64,000 bases of DNA from Galeopsis tetrahit (taxonomy: Eukaryota; Streptophyta; Magnoliopsida; Lamiales; Lamiaceae), in contig OY776126.1 of assembly GCA_963675135.1 (NCBI GenBank), forward strand, positions 20,587,195 to 20,651,194, written 5' to 3'. Both the position numbers and the translations under genes were made by a program. This document shows, piece by piece, positions 45,565 through 57,853 of this stretch. Numbering within the stretch: position 1 is the first letter of the stretch; each line of letters starts with the position of its first letter. The notes beneath the pieces are model-generated. The model was not told the DNA's origin. It was given only the letters and a program-made list of their open reading frames with translations, and did not search any database.

Positions 45565-48500
45565 ATGCTCTCTTGTCCTCTGTAAGCTCCGCCCCCACCC
45601 TTAAAATAGTCTCCATTTTCCAATATATGCTCGTTTTCTTGAAAAGTTTTAAGGTTTCAGTTGCAATTAATTTGATGCACTATATCTTGAGAATTAGGAA
45701 TTTGGCTATGGAGTTTGGTTTCTTTGATGTAGAAAGTATTTTACCGCTGAAATTTCTTATTCCCTATTGTTGAATATGAGAATATATCAAATTATGGAGT
45801 ACTGTACTTGTTATTTATTAGCTGAGGTTGTCATTTAATATTGTATTAGAGCTGGACCAAAGAAATGGTCATGTGGATGGATGAGTTACTGATTTAAGGG
45901 CTTCGACAGTTTAATAATTTTCCTAATAATAGGGTTTGTCCAATTAGGTTTTCAATTTTCATGATGATGCATTGTGCTTTTTTGGTTTAGTAAGTCTAAA
46001 TTATGGAATAATGGTGAAAATTTGATGGTCTTATGATGGATTCTTGGCAGGAAACTTTCTGCCTCTCGACTACGTATCAATTCCATGCCTCGAACTGTTC
46101 TGCCAAAGTTTGCTTATGTAATCGAGCCCACAACGTATTCATGTTTTTGTGCATCTCTTCTTGTGAAGAATAAATCTCCCTGCATTGGCCTTGGCCTTTT
46201 CAGTTCGTATAGAGTACTAAGCAAGGACATTAAAACGAAGAAATCTCATGTTGTGGAATATTGTGAAGGGATAAAATCAGATTCATTAGACGAGATAAAT
46301 GTAACTGCAAATGTTCACACAGATAGTAAGGATGATATGGAAATCCCGAGATCGAAAAAAGTTGCTCATGGAAATAAAGGGAGAGTGCCATGGAACAAAG
46401 GAAGGAAACACAGTGAAGGTAACTATTTTGGGAGTTAAATTAGGTAATTTGATAGGTTTTTCTGAGTGTAATTCTCTGGTTTGAATTATGCAGAGACTCG
46501 TGAGAGAATCAGAAGCAGAACAAAAGAAGCCTTGAAAGATCCCAAGGTGAAGTCATGTAAGAATCGGTCAACATGGATCGTATAGTATTTCCAATTTATG
46601 AGTTTATCAGCGTATATCACATACCTTTTCTCTATTCTATGTTAAAAATGCATTCTTCATCAACGTAAATTTGACTTTGATCAGCTAACCATTTGTGTTA
46701 TACGTATATTGGAAGTACTTTACAAAGAACTTACCAGTTACCACCAATCTTCCAGTTTTTATGCAATTTGAATTCATAATTATATTGCTCCGAGTCTTTT
46801 TGTTCCCTACTCTTTGACGTAGTTGCTTCTAATTTTTATAGGTTAGAAAGAAGATGTCTGAAGCTCCTCGTACTCTCAGGTAATTTCCCTGATCCTCAGC
46901 TCCTTTTTTATTAGAAGGAACCAATCTCGCATGTTGAAATTAAAATTCTTTCACTCAGCGTGCTTGTTAATACTTGACTAGATAAAGGATCAGGTAGGTC
47001 ATTTCAAGTGGGACAGGTTTGAATCCATCAATATGGCTTGTAGGGGCGGTCCCACATTACTTTTATCTCTAAGAGGAGAGTGTTTGGAGAGGAGCATCAG
47101 TATAACCTAGTTATTATGAAATTATAAGGGTTTGGATACTAATTTTGAACAAATGTGTTTGTATTTATGTGAGATTGACATTACTGCATGTGGCATTTAT
47201 ACATGAAACTAATAAATATGCTTCTTGCACTAAAATATATAGGGAGAAAGCATGCAAATTTAGTGTCCAAACAAGTGATACATGGGTAATAGCATTGTTT
47301 CAACATAATTCATAATGTTTTTTTTTTTTATCATTTTACCACATTTGAAATTTCTGAAACGGGTCTAACTGGTCTAACCTGTTGCCTTATCAGATTTGTC
47401 AGTTGTTTGATGAATATATGACACTTGAGGCTTGAACTGAGACACCATATTTTCAACATTTTTATCTGATTTTTAGACTACTTCACATTGAAGATGTAAC
47501 TGTTGTTGCAGTAATCAAACCAAAGTGAAAATACGAGCATCTCTCACAAAGCTGTGGGGGGAACGCCTAAAATGGAAAAGGTCAAGGGAGAAGTTTGTTC
47601 AATCATGGGCTGGAAGTATTGCTGAAGCTGCTAAAAAAGGAGGGAGTGATCAACAAGAACTGGAATGGGATAGCTATGACCGACTTAAACAAGAGTTAGC
47701 CCTCCAACAGATTAATCGGGATGCAGAAATAGCAAAGGTGAAAGAGATGGCACGCATCCAAGCAGAGCGAGCAGCACAAGTAAAAGCAGAAAAGATGGCA
47801 AGGCTTGCTCAGAAAAGGAGGGAACGGGAAGAAAATGCTAGAGTTAGAGGGAAATCAGTTAAAAAGAGGAATAGAAGGTCGAAAGAAGAAAAAGAGAAGC
47901 TGGCTGAGTTTCAGGAGGAAAAACTCAAGGAGAGATTGATGAAGGTAAATATGTTATTTATCATATGAAACTGTATCGTGATGGTAAATCTACTGTTTAT
48001 ATTATAAATAATTATGTGCATGCTAGGACCTCTTTTGCTGGCTGTCAACCTGAATTATGTTTATCTGCATGTGATGTATGTGGGCGGGAAAGAAAGAAAA
48101 AGTTGTCTAGTTTCATTGCTTGGATCATGCTAAAATCCTTACAACCTTCACACCAATCTGATCCATTGTGACTAATCGAAACATCAAATATTTGATGATT
48201 TTGTTCCTTATGTTAGTTTTTAATCTGAAATGAGTGAGAAGGAAAATAACAAAGATAACTAATATTGTACTTGAAGAATGCTACATTTGTGTTTGTGTTA
48301 TTGTAGGCAGAAAGGGGTTGTTTGTATCTGTATTTGGATGCTCACTCTTCCCTCCTTGTAACTGTAATATTATCATGTCTCACTTCTCGTATTTGGTTAT
48401 GAAAAACAGATTCGGAAAAAGAAATCCACAATTTCCCAAGTAAGCAATCAGCATCAACGATCCTGGGACAAATTGGACTTGGACACTGTAAAGGGGGAAC

Positions 48501-48574
48501 GGTTGCAAAAGGATGTATCGCTCGCGGAGCTCATTCGTTTTGCTAAAGAACACAAGGGCACAACAGCAACTTGA
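45565..48574 (+). CDS. NUMOD3-domain protein, probably organelle-targeted
   Basis: Six exons were read by eye: 45565-45581, 46051-46418, 46494-46546, 46842-46879, 47512-47944 and 48410-48574, all GT-AG with consistent phase, giving 357 residues. The first exon supplies only MLSCP plus two bases; using it adds 17 in-frame residues before the more obvious ATG at 46085. The N-terminus is Ser/Arg/Lys-rich and poor in acids, like a transit peptide. NUMOD3-type units follow: GNKGRVPWNKGRKHSEETRE and, split over exons, RTKEALKDPKVRKKMSEA and NQTKVKIRASLTKLWGERL. NUMOD3 is a DNA-binding module of homing endonucleases; here there is no nuclease. The rest is a long basic/acidic helix (about 180-300: QAERAAQVKAEKMARLAQKR and KEEKEKLAEFQEEKLKERL), probably coiled coil. 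The function is unknown. Confidence 0.82.
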
Positions 48575-49316
48575 CAATCTTTGACATCTCATGAACTCAC
48601 TTTGTAATTGCTGGAGAAAATTGTAGCCAGAAACATTTGCCGTCTATTTACAAACATTTCCAACCTAATTCTTCATTTGTTAAATCATTATTAGAAATTA
48701 AAAATCTGGATTTTGGGTATTATCTACGATTTACATAAATTTCGGAGAGAGGACACGAAATTAGTGAAAATGGAAAAGGCTGAATCAACATAAATTTTAC
48801 TATTATAATATTACTTTTGGATTGAATTGTGGCAAGAAAAATATAATTATATCACAAAGTCTTGTAGTATATATTAATTTTCCCAGAAGCTGATCATATG
48901 TCATTCTTTTCATTAAAATTGACAGGGCTGTTAACCCAAATGCATATTATCCAGTGTGGTATCCATTAGTCGTTTTGCGCAAACCGATTATGCAAATGAG
49001 CAATGGATACTCACTTGGTAGAACAAACCTGATGAAGGGTATGCAAGGCCAGATATGTAGGGGCCGAGAACAAATTGATCCCAAAGATGCTTCTGTTATC
49101 ATTCAAAAATCAAGAATTCATATCGACATAGTCACACGCTTGCTTAACAGTGCAACAATGCATTCGTAATAGATACATCATCAAACTTATTACACCTAAG
49201 CAGCATTTGCACATTTGAGAAGTTGATCATACTAATATCCAACTAAAGCATCCATATGCCTATCTTATGAAACTATAACTTAACACAAGACAAGCCCAGC
49301 TAAGTATATATGTGTC
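48575..49316. other. Convergent spacer between NUMOD3 and MORF8-like genes
   Basis: This holds the two 3' untranslated regions and AT-rich spacer. I see no further gene; the small frame at 48954-49169 has no domain. Confidence 0.5.
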
Positions 49317-51470
49317 TTAGTAATTCGAAGATGGGGGGTAGTCTCTCCCTGGCACGTTGTGGTTTTGCTGAGGTGCGTAAGCATTCCCATATTGCCCCTG
49401 ACCTGGTCCCATATTCGGGGGCGCATAGTTCTGATTACCATATCCTGCACTGGGGTCAAAATTGACAGTAGTTTGTCCAGCACCAGCACCATATCTCTGA
49501 TTTGGTGGCGAAGGAGAACCTCTACCAGGATAGTTCTGGTTTTGACCAGGCCCCGAAGGAAACCCACTTTGATTTGGGCTCGGGCCAGATTGATATGGCA
49601 TTCCTCCATTGTTTGGGCCCGGGCCAGGTTGATAGGGAACTCCTCCACTGTTCGGGCCAGGGCCTCTCATGTTATTAGCTGGATAGTTTCCGGGGTTATT
49701 TGGAGGGGGGCCTCCCACGTAGTTTGGCTGTCTGGGTCCAGCATTACCTTGTGGAGGGGGCATATTTGGTTGACCTCCATAGTGGCCACCTGGTGGTCCG
49801 CCATTGGCTCCAGCGTTCTGCCCTTGCATGTCTCTTCTTGGGGTGAAATTTCTTGATCTGTCATTGTTTCGAGGTCTGTCATTGCGCCTATTCCTGTCTT
49901 GTGCCCGAGCATTATTCCTCACCCATTCTTCATGATATTTAGGGTCATATGGAACAGCCTGCCCGTTAATAAATGGTTCACCTGCAGTATAGATGAAAAA
50001 CAATTGAACTTGAATAACACTGCATTCAGAGTGGACGATAAGATACTTTGGACCGAATAAGCTCGAATATCTAGGGGGTACTCTATTGAATGACTTCAGA
50101 GAATGATGCTTGCTTTAGTGATTAATCAAAAGCATAACCAAGAACTTGTAAAAGAAAATTGAGAAACTTGAACTACACCAGCTAATCTGTAAAGCTAATG
50201 AGAGAATAAAATATATATTCATTGGAATATTTACGCACTCCCACTAAATATTACACCGTGCGACCAAATATAACATGAAATCCATACCTCCATAATCCTT
50301 ATTTTTCACATCTAAGTATGAATCAGGGAGAACCCAGCGAACTTTAGGCAATTCTGCACCAAATGTAGTTAAATCAAGTTAGTTAATTCAAAAATATCAA
50401 CAGAAAGTAATCATTCAAAAAATTTCTCACCCTTTATCTTGTAAGACAGTTCTTCTGAAACAAGTGCTCCAAAAGCAAAGTAATGCCTAGTAGAGACCGA
50501 GTAAATTTTCATTCTTGCTTCTTCCTCACTGCAGGTTTCAAAGTTACATTATAAGGAATCAAAGAAAGTACACCTTGATTCATGAATGCAAATTTCACTT
50601 ATCAAACTGATGTGACAATCAACATAATACTCAGCAGCAATGCTACGCAATCCATAAAAATCGAAAGAGACCACCCATCTGGCTATAAGACTTCAGTGGG
50701 AGCCAATGACTAGTAGCTCTGTTACTCATCATACTTGCATTTTATACAAAATCGTCCTTGCTTTAGCATTTCCAATATTCACTTCTAACATATAACATGA
50801 GTTACACACTTTACACCACTAGCCCGACATAGAAAAACCAAACATTTTCTCATAATTTTCCATTTAATCTGCATTACAATATTCTTTCACGTAGGGATTC
50901 CATCAGATGCAATCTTTTCCGAAAACAATCAGAGGAAGATAACTAAAGGTACCGATAATCAGAAATAAAGTCTAGTTAACTCGAAAGAGAACAAAAGATT
51001 GGCAGAAAACAAATTTCACTCAACACTGATAATAAACAGATTAAAAGATAAGCCATAAAAGATCAAACTTCAAACCTCCCAATGACTTGAGCAAGCGTTT
51101 TGATATAGCTATCGATGAGTTCATCTCTGGTGATGTCACCCTCCGGAGGATCCATAACCACAAGCCAATGCTCGAAATCACAGCCGTCGAGCAGAATTGT
51201 CTCCTTCGGGGGACGATTCGACCAATTAGGGTTTGGATCGTTCAGGGAAGAATTCGTGGGTCTAGTCGAAAACGCTCGAGTGGAAATCACCGGCACAAGG
51301 CGGCGAAAATGAGAAGCGGAAACCGCCGCCACGAGAGGGCGGAGGCGGAAGAGAAACGACGAGGTGTTGGAGAAGGAGGCAGCGGAGACGGTGGCGTAGG
51401 AGGAAGAGAATACCGATGCCAGCGACGGCTTGGTAGTGAGGAGAGAACGTGCGAAACATCGAGTCGCCAT
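49317..51470 (-). CDS. Multiple organellar RNA editing factor, MORF8/RIP1-like
   Basis: Four exons on the minus strand: 51470-51076, 50528-50431, 50353-50288 and 49981-49317, giving 407 residues. Residues 1-75 form a Ser/Arg/Ala-rich organellar targeting region. The MORF box (about 90-190) carries KETILLDGCDFEHWLVVMDP, then ITRDELIDSYIKTLAQVIG, KIYSVSTRHYFAFGALVSEE, LPKVRWVLPDSYLDVKNKDY and GGEPFINGQAVPYDPKYHEE. The C-terminus from about 200 is a long Gly/Pro/Asn-rich tail. MORF proteins dimerise with PPR proteins to allow C-to-U RNA editing; MORF8 is the dual-targeted member. Exon joints follow the family sequence without gaps. Length and tail match MORF8 (about 395 residues in Arabidopsis). 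Confidence 0.93.
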
Positions 51471-51529
51471 TCTCAGAGCAGGATTGCTAAGCTGCGGAGA
51501 AAAACGAGGGTTTTAGCCCTGATATGATA

Positions 51530-52144
51530 GGGGTTTTACATTCTCAAAATACGCCTATTATAAAGAAAAAATATCTATTTCTTTCCTGTCCGAAATGTCT
51601 CCAACACCGTTGGATCCCATTTTTTATGATTTTAATTTTTCAGACGAGTTTCTATTTAATTAATAAATGACTTATTTCGTTAATGAATTTACGTTCCTAT
51701 TGATAAAAAATTAAAATAAAACAGTGATATATTTTATACAAAAGTGATATTATTTAAATTAAAAGTGGATTTTTTTTTTTAGTTTAAAGTTATTCGTCCA
51801 AAATCATTACAAAATCTACCTCTTTTCTTATGACGTTTTATCTATAATCGAAGATATAATGGATTGTGTAGCAAAATTAGTAACATAGTTAGAAATCTCA
51901 TTTATCAAAATCTCAAATTATTATGGGGTTTTAAAATCCATAAAATTTCAAATTCCAGACTTCCGGAACATCTAAAGGCTAATACTCCTATTAGGAAATA
52001 AAAAGAAGTTACAAGAATTTCAAACATGTATCAGCTGGCTGATATTAGGAAATACAGTAAAAAGTATTTGGAATCCAAATCAAAACCGTATGTAACAATC
52101 TATGCCTATCTGACTATTTCATGAAATAGTTCTTCTGACTAAAG

Positions 52145-52150
<6 letters not shown>
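51530..52150. other. Intergenic, no gene seen
   Basis: AT-rich sequence between the MORF8-like start and the 3' end of the BED gene. Nothing else is recognised. Confidence 0.5.

Positions 52151-52181
<31 letters not shown>
52151..52181. repeat. GA microsatellite
   Basis: About fifteen uninterrupted GA repeats lie just downstream of the BED-finger gene, probably in or near its 3' untranslated region. Confidence 0.85.
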
Positions 52182-52184
<3 letters not shown>

Positions 52185-52299
52185 GCACCTACTATGGAAC
52201 AGTTATCAACTACAGGTATTTTTTCTGAAGAGTACAAAGTATGGTAAAATAGCATATCCAATCCAATGGTGACATTTGTCTCATTCCCCTTACCAAGCA

Positions 52300-53124
52300 T
52301 CACATATTGGAACTGTAGCGCAACGGATGACGACGGTGCAGCACCCGCTGCAGCCACCGCCTACGCGGCTCAGGAGGCAAACAAATAAAGCACTCTCTCT
52401 CTCCACCATCCTGCAATATCTCGAAAGCATCCAAGTACATCTCACTCGACTGTGGAATATCCTCCATTTCGTTCAAACACTTTATTGCGTAAGATATAGA
52501 GTAATCTGGGCCCTCAATCGCCAATAATGGCTGCACGGGACCCACTGGAGTTTTACCATTAGTGAGGTCTACAAGCTTGGTTACACAATGCCTCAACTCA
52601 TTCATCCATGCCTCTCCTTTAGGTTGAGATATGGGGAGTTTGCCACGTGATGGCAACGGTGTGTGGGCCCCTTCATAGTCGTCTTCGACTACTTTCAGTG
52701 GCTGAGGTGAGAGATTAGTGAGCCTATCTGGTAGAAGTTCGACCTCGACGTCCATGCATTGTTGGGTTGAGGGTTGGCCTGGCCCGAATTTCCATAAATG
52801 ATGCCCGTTTCTCTGCTCCATGCTCCCTCCTCTCGTGTAGCTCGATATTGTTACTGTCCTATCTTTGTCTTTCTTGAAAACAGGACAGATCCCGTCTGTT
52901 ATGTGACGGAGTAGATGAGTTGTCCCGCTTCTGCTTGAACAAGTGAACAGCTTCTGGCAATGATTACACTGGCATTTATCGCATCTTCCATCCTCCTTTA
53001 TAATCTTTGTGAAATGGTGCCACACTTTAGACCTCAATTTCCCATCTCGCTTTCGCTTGTCTCCAATGCTCGCTTCGGAATTGTAATGTATTTCCAAATC
53101 AGTTTCATTATTTGCATCTTCCAT
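52300..53124 (-). CDS. BED-type zinc-finger protein
   Basis: A coding exon of 274 residues. The BED finger lies at about 33-82: KVWHHFTKI, then CNHCQKLFTC...THLLRHI, with C-x2-C and H-x3-H zinc ligands in the expected places. BED fingers bind DNA and in plants often derive from hAT transposases, but no transposase or dimerisation domain follows. The C-terminal third (YAIKCLNEMEDIPQSSEMYL...WLQRVLHRRHPL) resembles the tail of plant Myb/SANT-like (L10-interacting) proteins and ends in a basic segment. The ATG at 53122-53124 sits immediately after a CTAG preceded by a T-tract (minus strand), so an intron probably lies in the 5' leader, with the first exon perhaps near 53940-54030. The exact function is unknown. 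Confidence 0.75.
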   Translation of the reverse strand: MEDANNETDLEIHYNSEASIGDKRKRDGKLRSKVWHHFTKIIKEDGRCDKCQCNHCQKLFTCSSRSGTTHLLRHITDGICPVFKKDKDRTVTISSYTRGGSMEQRNGHHLWKFGPGQPSTQQCMDVEVELLPDRLTNLSPQPLKVVEDDYEGAHTPLPSRGKLPISQPKGEAWMNELRHCVTKLVDLTNGKTPVGPVQPLLAIEGPDYSISYAIKCLNEMEDIPQSSEMYLDAFEILQDGGERECFICLPPEPRRRWLQRVLHRRHPLRYSSNM

Positions 53125-53134
53125 CTAGAAAAAA

Positions 53135-54093
53135 AAAAAAACATGAAAACGAAAAATAAATTCCATATATATTACTACTATCATTAAATGAATGAACGTG
53201 TGACAGATACATCTATATCCAAAGTGACAACTTCTAATGGCAATCATGTAACTAACAAACTAGCATTGAAGGCCCGTGTTCTGTTGTTCTAACACACCCA
53301 ATGGTGTCTTACAAGTCAAATTATGCAATAGAGCGCAACTATCAACTTAATACCCACTGAATTGCTTTATAAATCATATGTACAACATTTTTTAGCTACT
53401 TGTACAATCAAATACAACTATAAAGTGTATGCAATATCATCTATAAATCTACAGCCCAACAACATCTGCCAATTTCTGCACTACTACAAATATAACACAA
53501 ATCAGTAGGGTACTTTCAGATTGTATTGCCAAAATAATAATTGATCCCTTCTCTTTGTAATTTCTTGGCTTTGGTTTTCAGATCCAATACAAAGAACTTC
53601 TCAGCAGTATAACAGTACTCATCAATATACTGTATAATCCCACAAATGAGTTAAATAATTACACTATTTTACTCCGGAAAAAAAAAGGTCAAGAAATCCT
53701 TTCAACAAATTATCATTTTAGAAGGCCATATACAATCAGAAAAAGACTTCATCATTTTAGAAGCCCAAACACAATCAGCAAAAATAGACATCATTTTCAC
53801 TGCAGACGTCAACACTCAATATAAATTCCACAAAAAGTAAAAATCACAGGAAAATATAATCAGAATGGAGTTAAGGAGACTATACAATTATGAATTACAC
53901 ACATATAAAGCTAAAATCAGTTGAAATTAAAGAGGGAGAAAGGAACGAGCAGTTGCCTGGGAGGAGAGCAGTTGCCTGGGAGGGAGAGCAGCAGCGGAAC
54001 GAGCGAAAGTCGGGAATTGAATAGAGAAATGCAAAATCAGAATCCACTCCAATGCCGAAAACCCTAGAGGTGGATTTTTGATCGGGCCCATAT
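53135..54093. other. Probable 5'-leader intron and first exon of the BED gene
   Basis: No protein frame is found. At 53940-53990 an 18-bp block (GCAGTTGCCTGGGAGG) is repeated twice within a GC-richer patch. This would suit the 5' end of the minus-strand transcript. Confidence 0.35.
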
Positions 54094-54222
54094 GAGTTGA
54101 AGATGTATCTAATGGGCCTGGATTCGGGCGGGCTATGATCGGCCCGACTCGGCCCAATCTAGTGTCATCCCTCCTCTTCCATTAGCTTCATTGATTCTTT
54201 ATTACTACTTTACGCGAAATAG
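54094..54222. repeat. Duplicated segment, copy 1
   Basis: About 125 bp here (GAGTTGAAGATGT...AATGGGCCT...GGCTATGATCGGCC...TTCATTGATTCTTT) recurs as a diverged direct repeat at 55755-55885. The intervening 1.5 kb contains the hAT MITE and tandem duplications. Confidence 0.7.
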
Positions 54223-54304
54223 GTCCCACATTCTCTCCTTTCTTTTACCTAAAATTATACACTCTCTTCTTACCAAAAATATATTCATTTTTATTCATAC
54301 TAGT

Positions 54305-54844
54305 CAGGGTGGGAATGGGTCAGGCTACCGACAGAGACCTACGGCTCGGCCTATTAAAGCTCGGCTGCTCATTTAATAAATAAGCCGGACTCAAACTTTT
54401 TTGAAAGTTTATTTAATTAAATAGGCCGGGCTTGAACTTTTTCATAGGTCTTTCAAGCCCAACAGGCCGGCCTATTTAATTAATATAATATATATATATA
54501 TATAAAAATATAATAAATACATAATACTTATACTTAATAGAAACATCTTAAATAAGAGTGTCTAATATATATAATTTGTAACTAGTAAACATTAAGCAAT
54601 ACAATTCGTGGTTTTTTTATGATTTGATGAAATACAAGTGTTGGATGATTTTTTTTAAATGCACTAATAGAACTAAAAAGGCATTTAAAAGGCTTTCGGG
54701 TGCAGCCTATTTATTAAAAAGGTCAGGCCAAGCCTTAAAAAAAAAGCCTATATCAGCCATGGGCCAGACTCGGACCTAAAAAATATTTAACAGGCCAGAC
54801 TTTTTTTCGTAAAGCCTACCTAGGCCTAGCCCATTCCCACTCTA
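54305..54844. mobile_element. hAT MITE
   Basis: A 540-bp element with left end CAGGGTGGGAATGGGTCAGGC and right end in reverse TAGAGTGGGAATGGGCTAGGC. It is flanked by a perfect 8-bp duplication ATACTAGT (54297-54304 and 54845-54852). The 8-bp duplication plus CAGGG-type ends are hallmarks of hAT. The interior is rich in GGCC-containing repeats (AGGCCGGGC, AACAGGCCGGCC) arranged partly as inverted copies, and codes for nothing. Confidence 0.88.
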
Positions 54845-54960
54845 ATACTAGTGTAAGACCGCGAATTTAGTGGGATTGAAAAAAAAAAATATTATTATTT
54901 AATAAGATTTTATATAATTAATGTATTTAATAATTCATATCATCCTCAATAATATCAACA

Positions 54961-55140
54961 AAACTCTTGTATAAGTTCAGATTGAATAAGAAAATGTGTT
55001 CGACAAACTCTTGTATAAGTTCAGATTGAATAAAAAAATATGTTGTTATTTGTGTATGGTTGTAATATTCGAGTCTTTGTCTAATAATATTTTTATTTGT
55101 GTATGGTTGTAATATTCGAGTCTTTGTCTAATAATATTTC
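54961..55140. repeat. Two consecutive tandem duplications
   Basis: First, a unit of about 44 bp (AAACTCTTGTATAAGTTCAG...) occurs twice at 54961-55048. Directly after it, a unit of about 47 bp (TTTGTGTATGGTTGTAATATTC...) occurs twice at about 55049-55139. Both are nearly exact, so recent. Confidence 0.85.
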
Positions 55141-55544
55141 CGTACGTGTATGAGCTATTCAGGTATAACTTGTATTTTAAAATGCTTATAAAATTATAAA
55201 AAATAAACATAAGAAATTTAAAACACGACATAGAAAATTAAAGTCACTTGAAATGAAGAATAAAACAATAAAATTGAAAATAATATAATTACATGAAGTG
55301 ATGAATGAAATATTATTGAGTATACAATATTATTTTTTTGTTAGGAGAATAATTATGAACATTAAAGATAAATGTGTAGTACGGTAGAAGTTTGTAGAAT
55401 AATATAGAGAACATATATTTTGTACAATAATATAGATAACATTTGTCAACAGTTTAATTAAAATGATAGTATATAAAAATAAAGATTAAATTATGACTTA
55501 ATTAAAATGAATGCTTGATTGAAAATACCTTTACTTTTAATAAC

Positions 55545-55885
55545 TTTTACTTTTACTTTGAATTAGGTGAGTTGAACATGTACCTACTTTTAATATGAAT
55601 TGGGTGAGTCGAAGATGTACCTAATGGCCTAATGGCCTAAATTCACTTTTATACTTTTACTTTGAATTAGGTGAGTTGAACATGTACCTACTTTTAATAT
55701 GAATTGGGTGAGTCGAAGATGTACCTAATGGGCCTAAATTCACTTTTAATTGGGTGAGTTGAAGATGTACCTAATGGGCCTAAATAAATTCGGGTTGGCT
55801 ATGATCGGCCGACTCGTCCCAACGTAGTGTTATCCCTCTTCTGTTAACTTCATTGATTCTTTTCTAATAGACTTTACAGTGAACT
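55545..55885. repeat. Tandem duplication plus duplicated segment copy 2
   Basis: A block of about 85-100 bp (TTACTTTGAATTAGGTGAGTTG...) is repeated in tandem from about 55549 and 55650. A third partial copy (GGGTGAGTTGAAGATGTACC) from 55752 leads into the diverged copy of 54094-54222. The array seems to have grown from the left edge of the older duplicated segment. Confidence 0.75.
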
Positions 55886-56204
55886 AGTATATTACCCGCC
55901 ACAGTTTATAAAAATAAATGAATATTCATATAAATTTTAAAATAAAATTATATACAATTTAAAAATAGTTTTTCATTTCTGTTAAACTTATAAAAGTGTA
56001 GTTATAGCCCTAATATTTGAAATATTTTTTTAAACACAATGATAATGGTTGTACTCATTTTTTTTCTTTTGGTATGTTTTTTTTTTCTTCAAATAATACA
56101 CTTATTAAAATCTAGGGAAAGAAATACAAAAAATAATGTATAAATAACATCCACAAGCTTTGGCTCAATTATGGATGTTTCATTTCTAAAGTTATTCGTA
56201 ACAT
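55886..56204. other. AT-rich spacer
   Basis: No gene or clear repeat. It ends abruptly at the copia fragment. Confidence 0.45.
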
Positions 56205-57853
56205 AAAAGAATTCAACCAAGAATCACATCGGCTAATCCCTGGTCTTTCATGTCAAAGTTTCTACTTAACATGTTCTTCGTATTAACTATGGGATTGTGA
56301 TTGTTACTCATGATTAACATGTCATCGACATACAAACATACAATAACAAATCCATTTGGTGTATCTTTCACGTATACACACTTGTCACATTCGTTAATTT
56401 GAAACCCATTTGACAACATCGTATTGTCAAATTTCAAATGCCACTGTTTTGGAGCTTGTTTAAGTCCATACAGTGATCGAACGAGTTTGCACACCTTTTT
56501 CTCGTTTCTAGGTGCAACATAACCTTCAGTTGATCCATGTATATTTCAGCATCCATCTCACCATTAAGAAACGCAGTCTTAACATCCATTTGGTGTATTT
56601 CGAGATTGTGCAATGCAGCAATAATGACTAATACACGAATGGAGGTGATTCTTGTCACTGATGAATATGTATCGAAGAAATCATACCCTTCCTTTTGTTT
56701 AAAACCCTTTGCAACTAGACGAGATTTGTACTTGTCAACAAATCCATCTGCTATGTACTTTCTTCTAAGGATCCACTTGCATCCTAAGGGCTTGCAACCT
56801 TTAGGGAGATCAACCAACTCCCATATGTGATTTAGCAGAATTGAATCGTATTCACTTTTTATGGCTTCCTTCCAGAGGGGTGCATCTGATCTTGTCATAG
56901 CTTCTTTGATAGTTTTAGGTCCATCCTCCTCCAATACGTAGGTAATGAAGTCTGAACCAAGGTCCTTATCAATTATAGCTCTCTTAGTGCATCTTGGTTC
57001 CTCACTCCCTTGAGTGGAATGACCTGCAGTGTCATCTGTTGCTTCATGAGTTCTCTTATTCGAACTCACTTCCTCTTTTTCCTTAAATGGAAAGATGTTT
57101 TCAAAGGACACAGCGTTACTTGACTCTGTTGTAGTGCATTCTGTCATATCAGGTATTTGTAAATCAGAAACCGATAGGCACTACTGTTTGAAGCATATCC
57201 TATAAAGATACAATCGACTGTTTTCGGGCCGATTTTAACTTGTTTAGGAAGTGGTACTTCAACCTTAGCCAAACACCCCCACACTTTGAGGTGTTTGTAT
57301 GAAGGTTTTCGTTTCCTCAATACTTCATAAGGAGTTTGATCCTTAGTTTTATGTGGTATCTTATTCAGAATGTGGTTAGCCGACAAAATGACTTCCCCCA
57401 CAAGTTCTGAGGTAAACCAGAGCTGATTAACATAGCGTTCATCATCTCTTTTAGTATTCGGTTTTTTCTTTCCGCAACACAATTAGACTAAGGTGAGTAA
57501 GGGGTTGTCGTTTGATAAATTATTCCTTATTCAGCACATAATTGTTCAAACGGAGCTACGTGCTCTCCACCTCTATCACTGCGAATTGATTTAATTCGAG
57601 TATCCAATTGATTCTCTACTTCAATTTTATAAAGTTTAAAAGCTTCTAAAACGTCGTCCTTACTTCTTAAAAGATAGACGTAGCAGAATTTTGTACAATC
57701 ATCAATAAAATTAATAAAATACTTTTTCACTCCTCGTGTGGAGCCTTTTACTCGAATGTGATTTTTCAAGATGAACAAATCCACATAACTTGTGGAAAAC
57801 ATTCCACTGAATTCAACCATTTTAGGTTTTTCCAAATTTAGCTTTAAGGTCAC
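56205..57853 (-). pseudogene. Ty1/copia pol fragment (integrase to reverse transcriptase), no LTRs
   Basis: Read on the minus strand, the fragment has an integrase part (KKYFINFIDDCTKFCYVYLL, IRSDRGGEH) and the integrase C-terminal region (KVWGCLAKVEVPLPKQ, TVDCIFIGYASN). The reverse transcriptase follows, with YVDDMLI, and stops abruptly after GLADVILG at about 56213. It is closely related to the complete element at 7996-14666 but lies in the opposite orientation. Gag, protease, RNase H and both LTRs are missing. The frame is broken near 57482-57530 (part of the integrase core lost or scrambled) and near 56450-56500. Upstream of about 57740 it no longer matches the other copy clearly. Confidence 0.88.

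Noticed and set aside
49359..49856. 165-residue plus-strand frame
   Set aside because: It is the antisense shadow of the Gly/Pro-rich tail of the MORF8-like gene.
51087..51527. 146-residue plus-strand frame
   Set aside because: It is antisense to the first exon of the MORF8-like gene, which has a clear family match.
56205..57853. Copia fragment considered as the other half of a rearranged element with 7996-14666
   Set aside because: It duplicates parts already present in that complete element, so it is a separate copy of the family.
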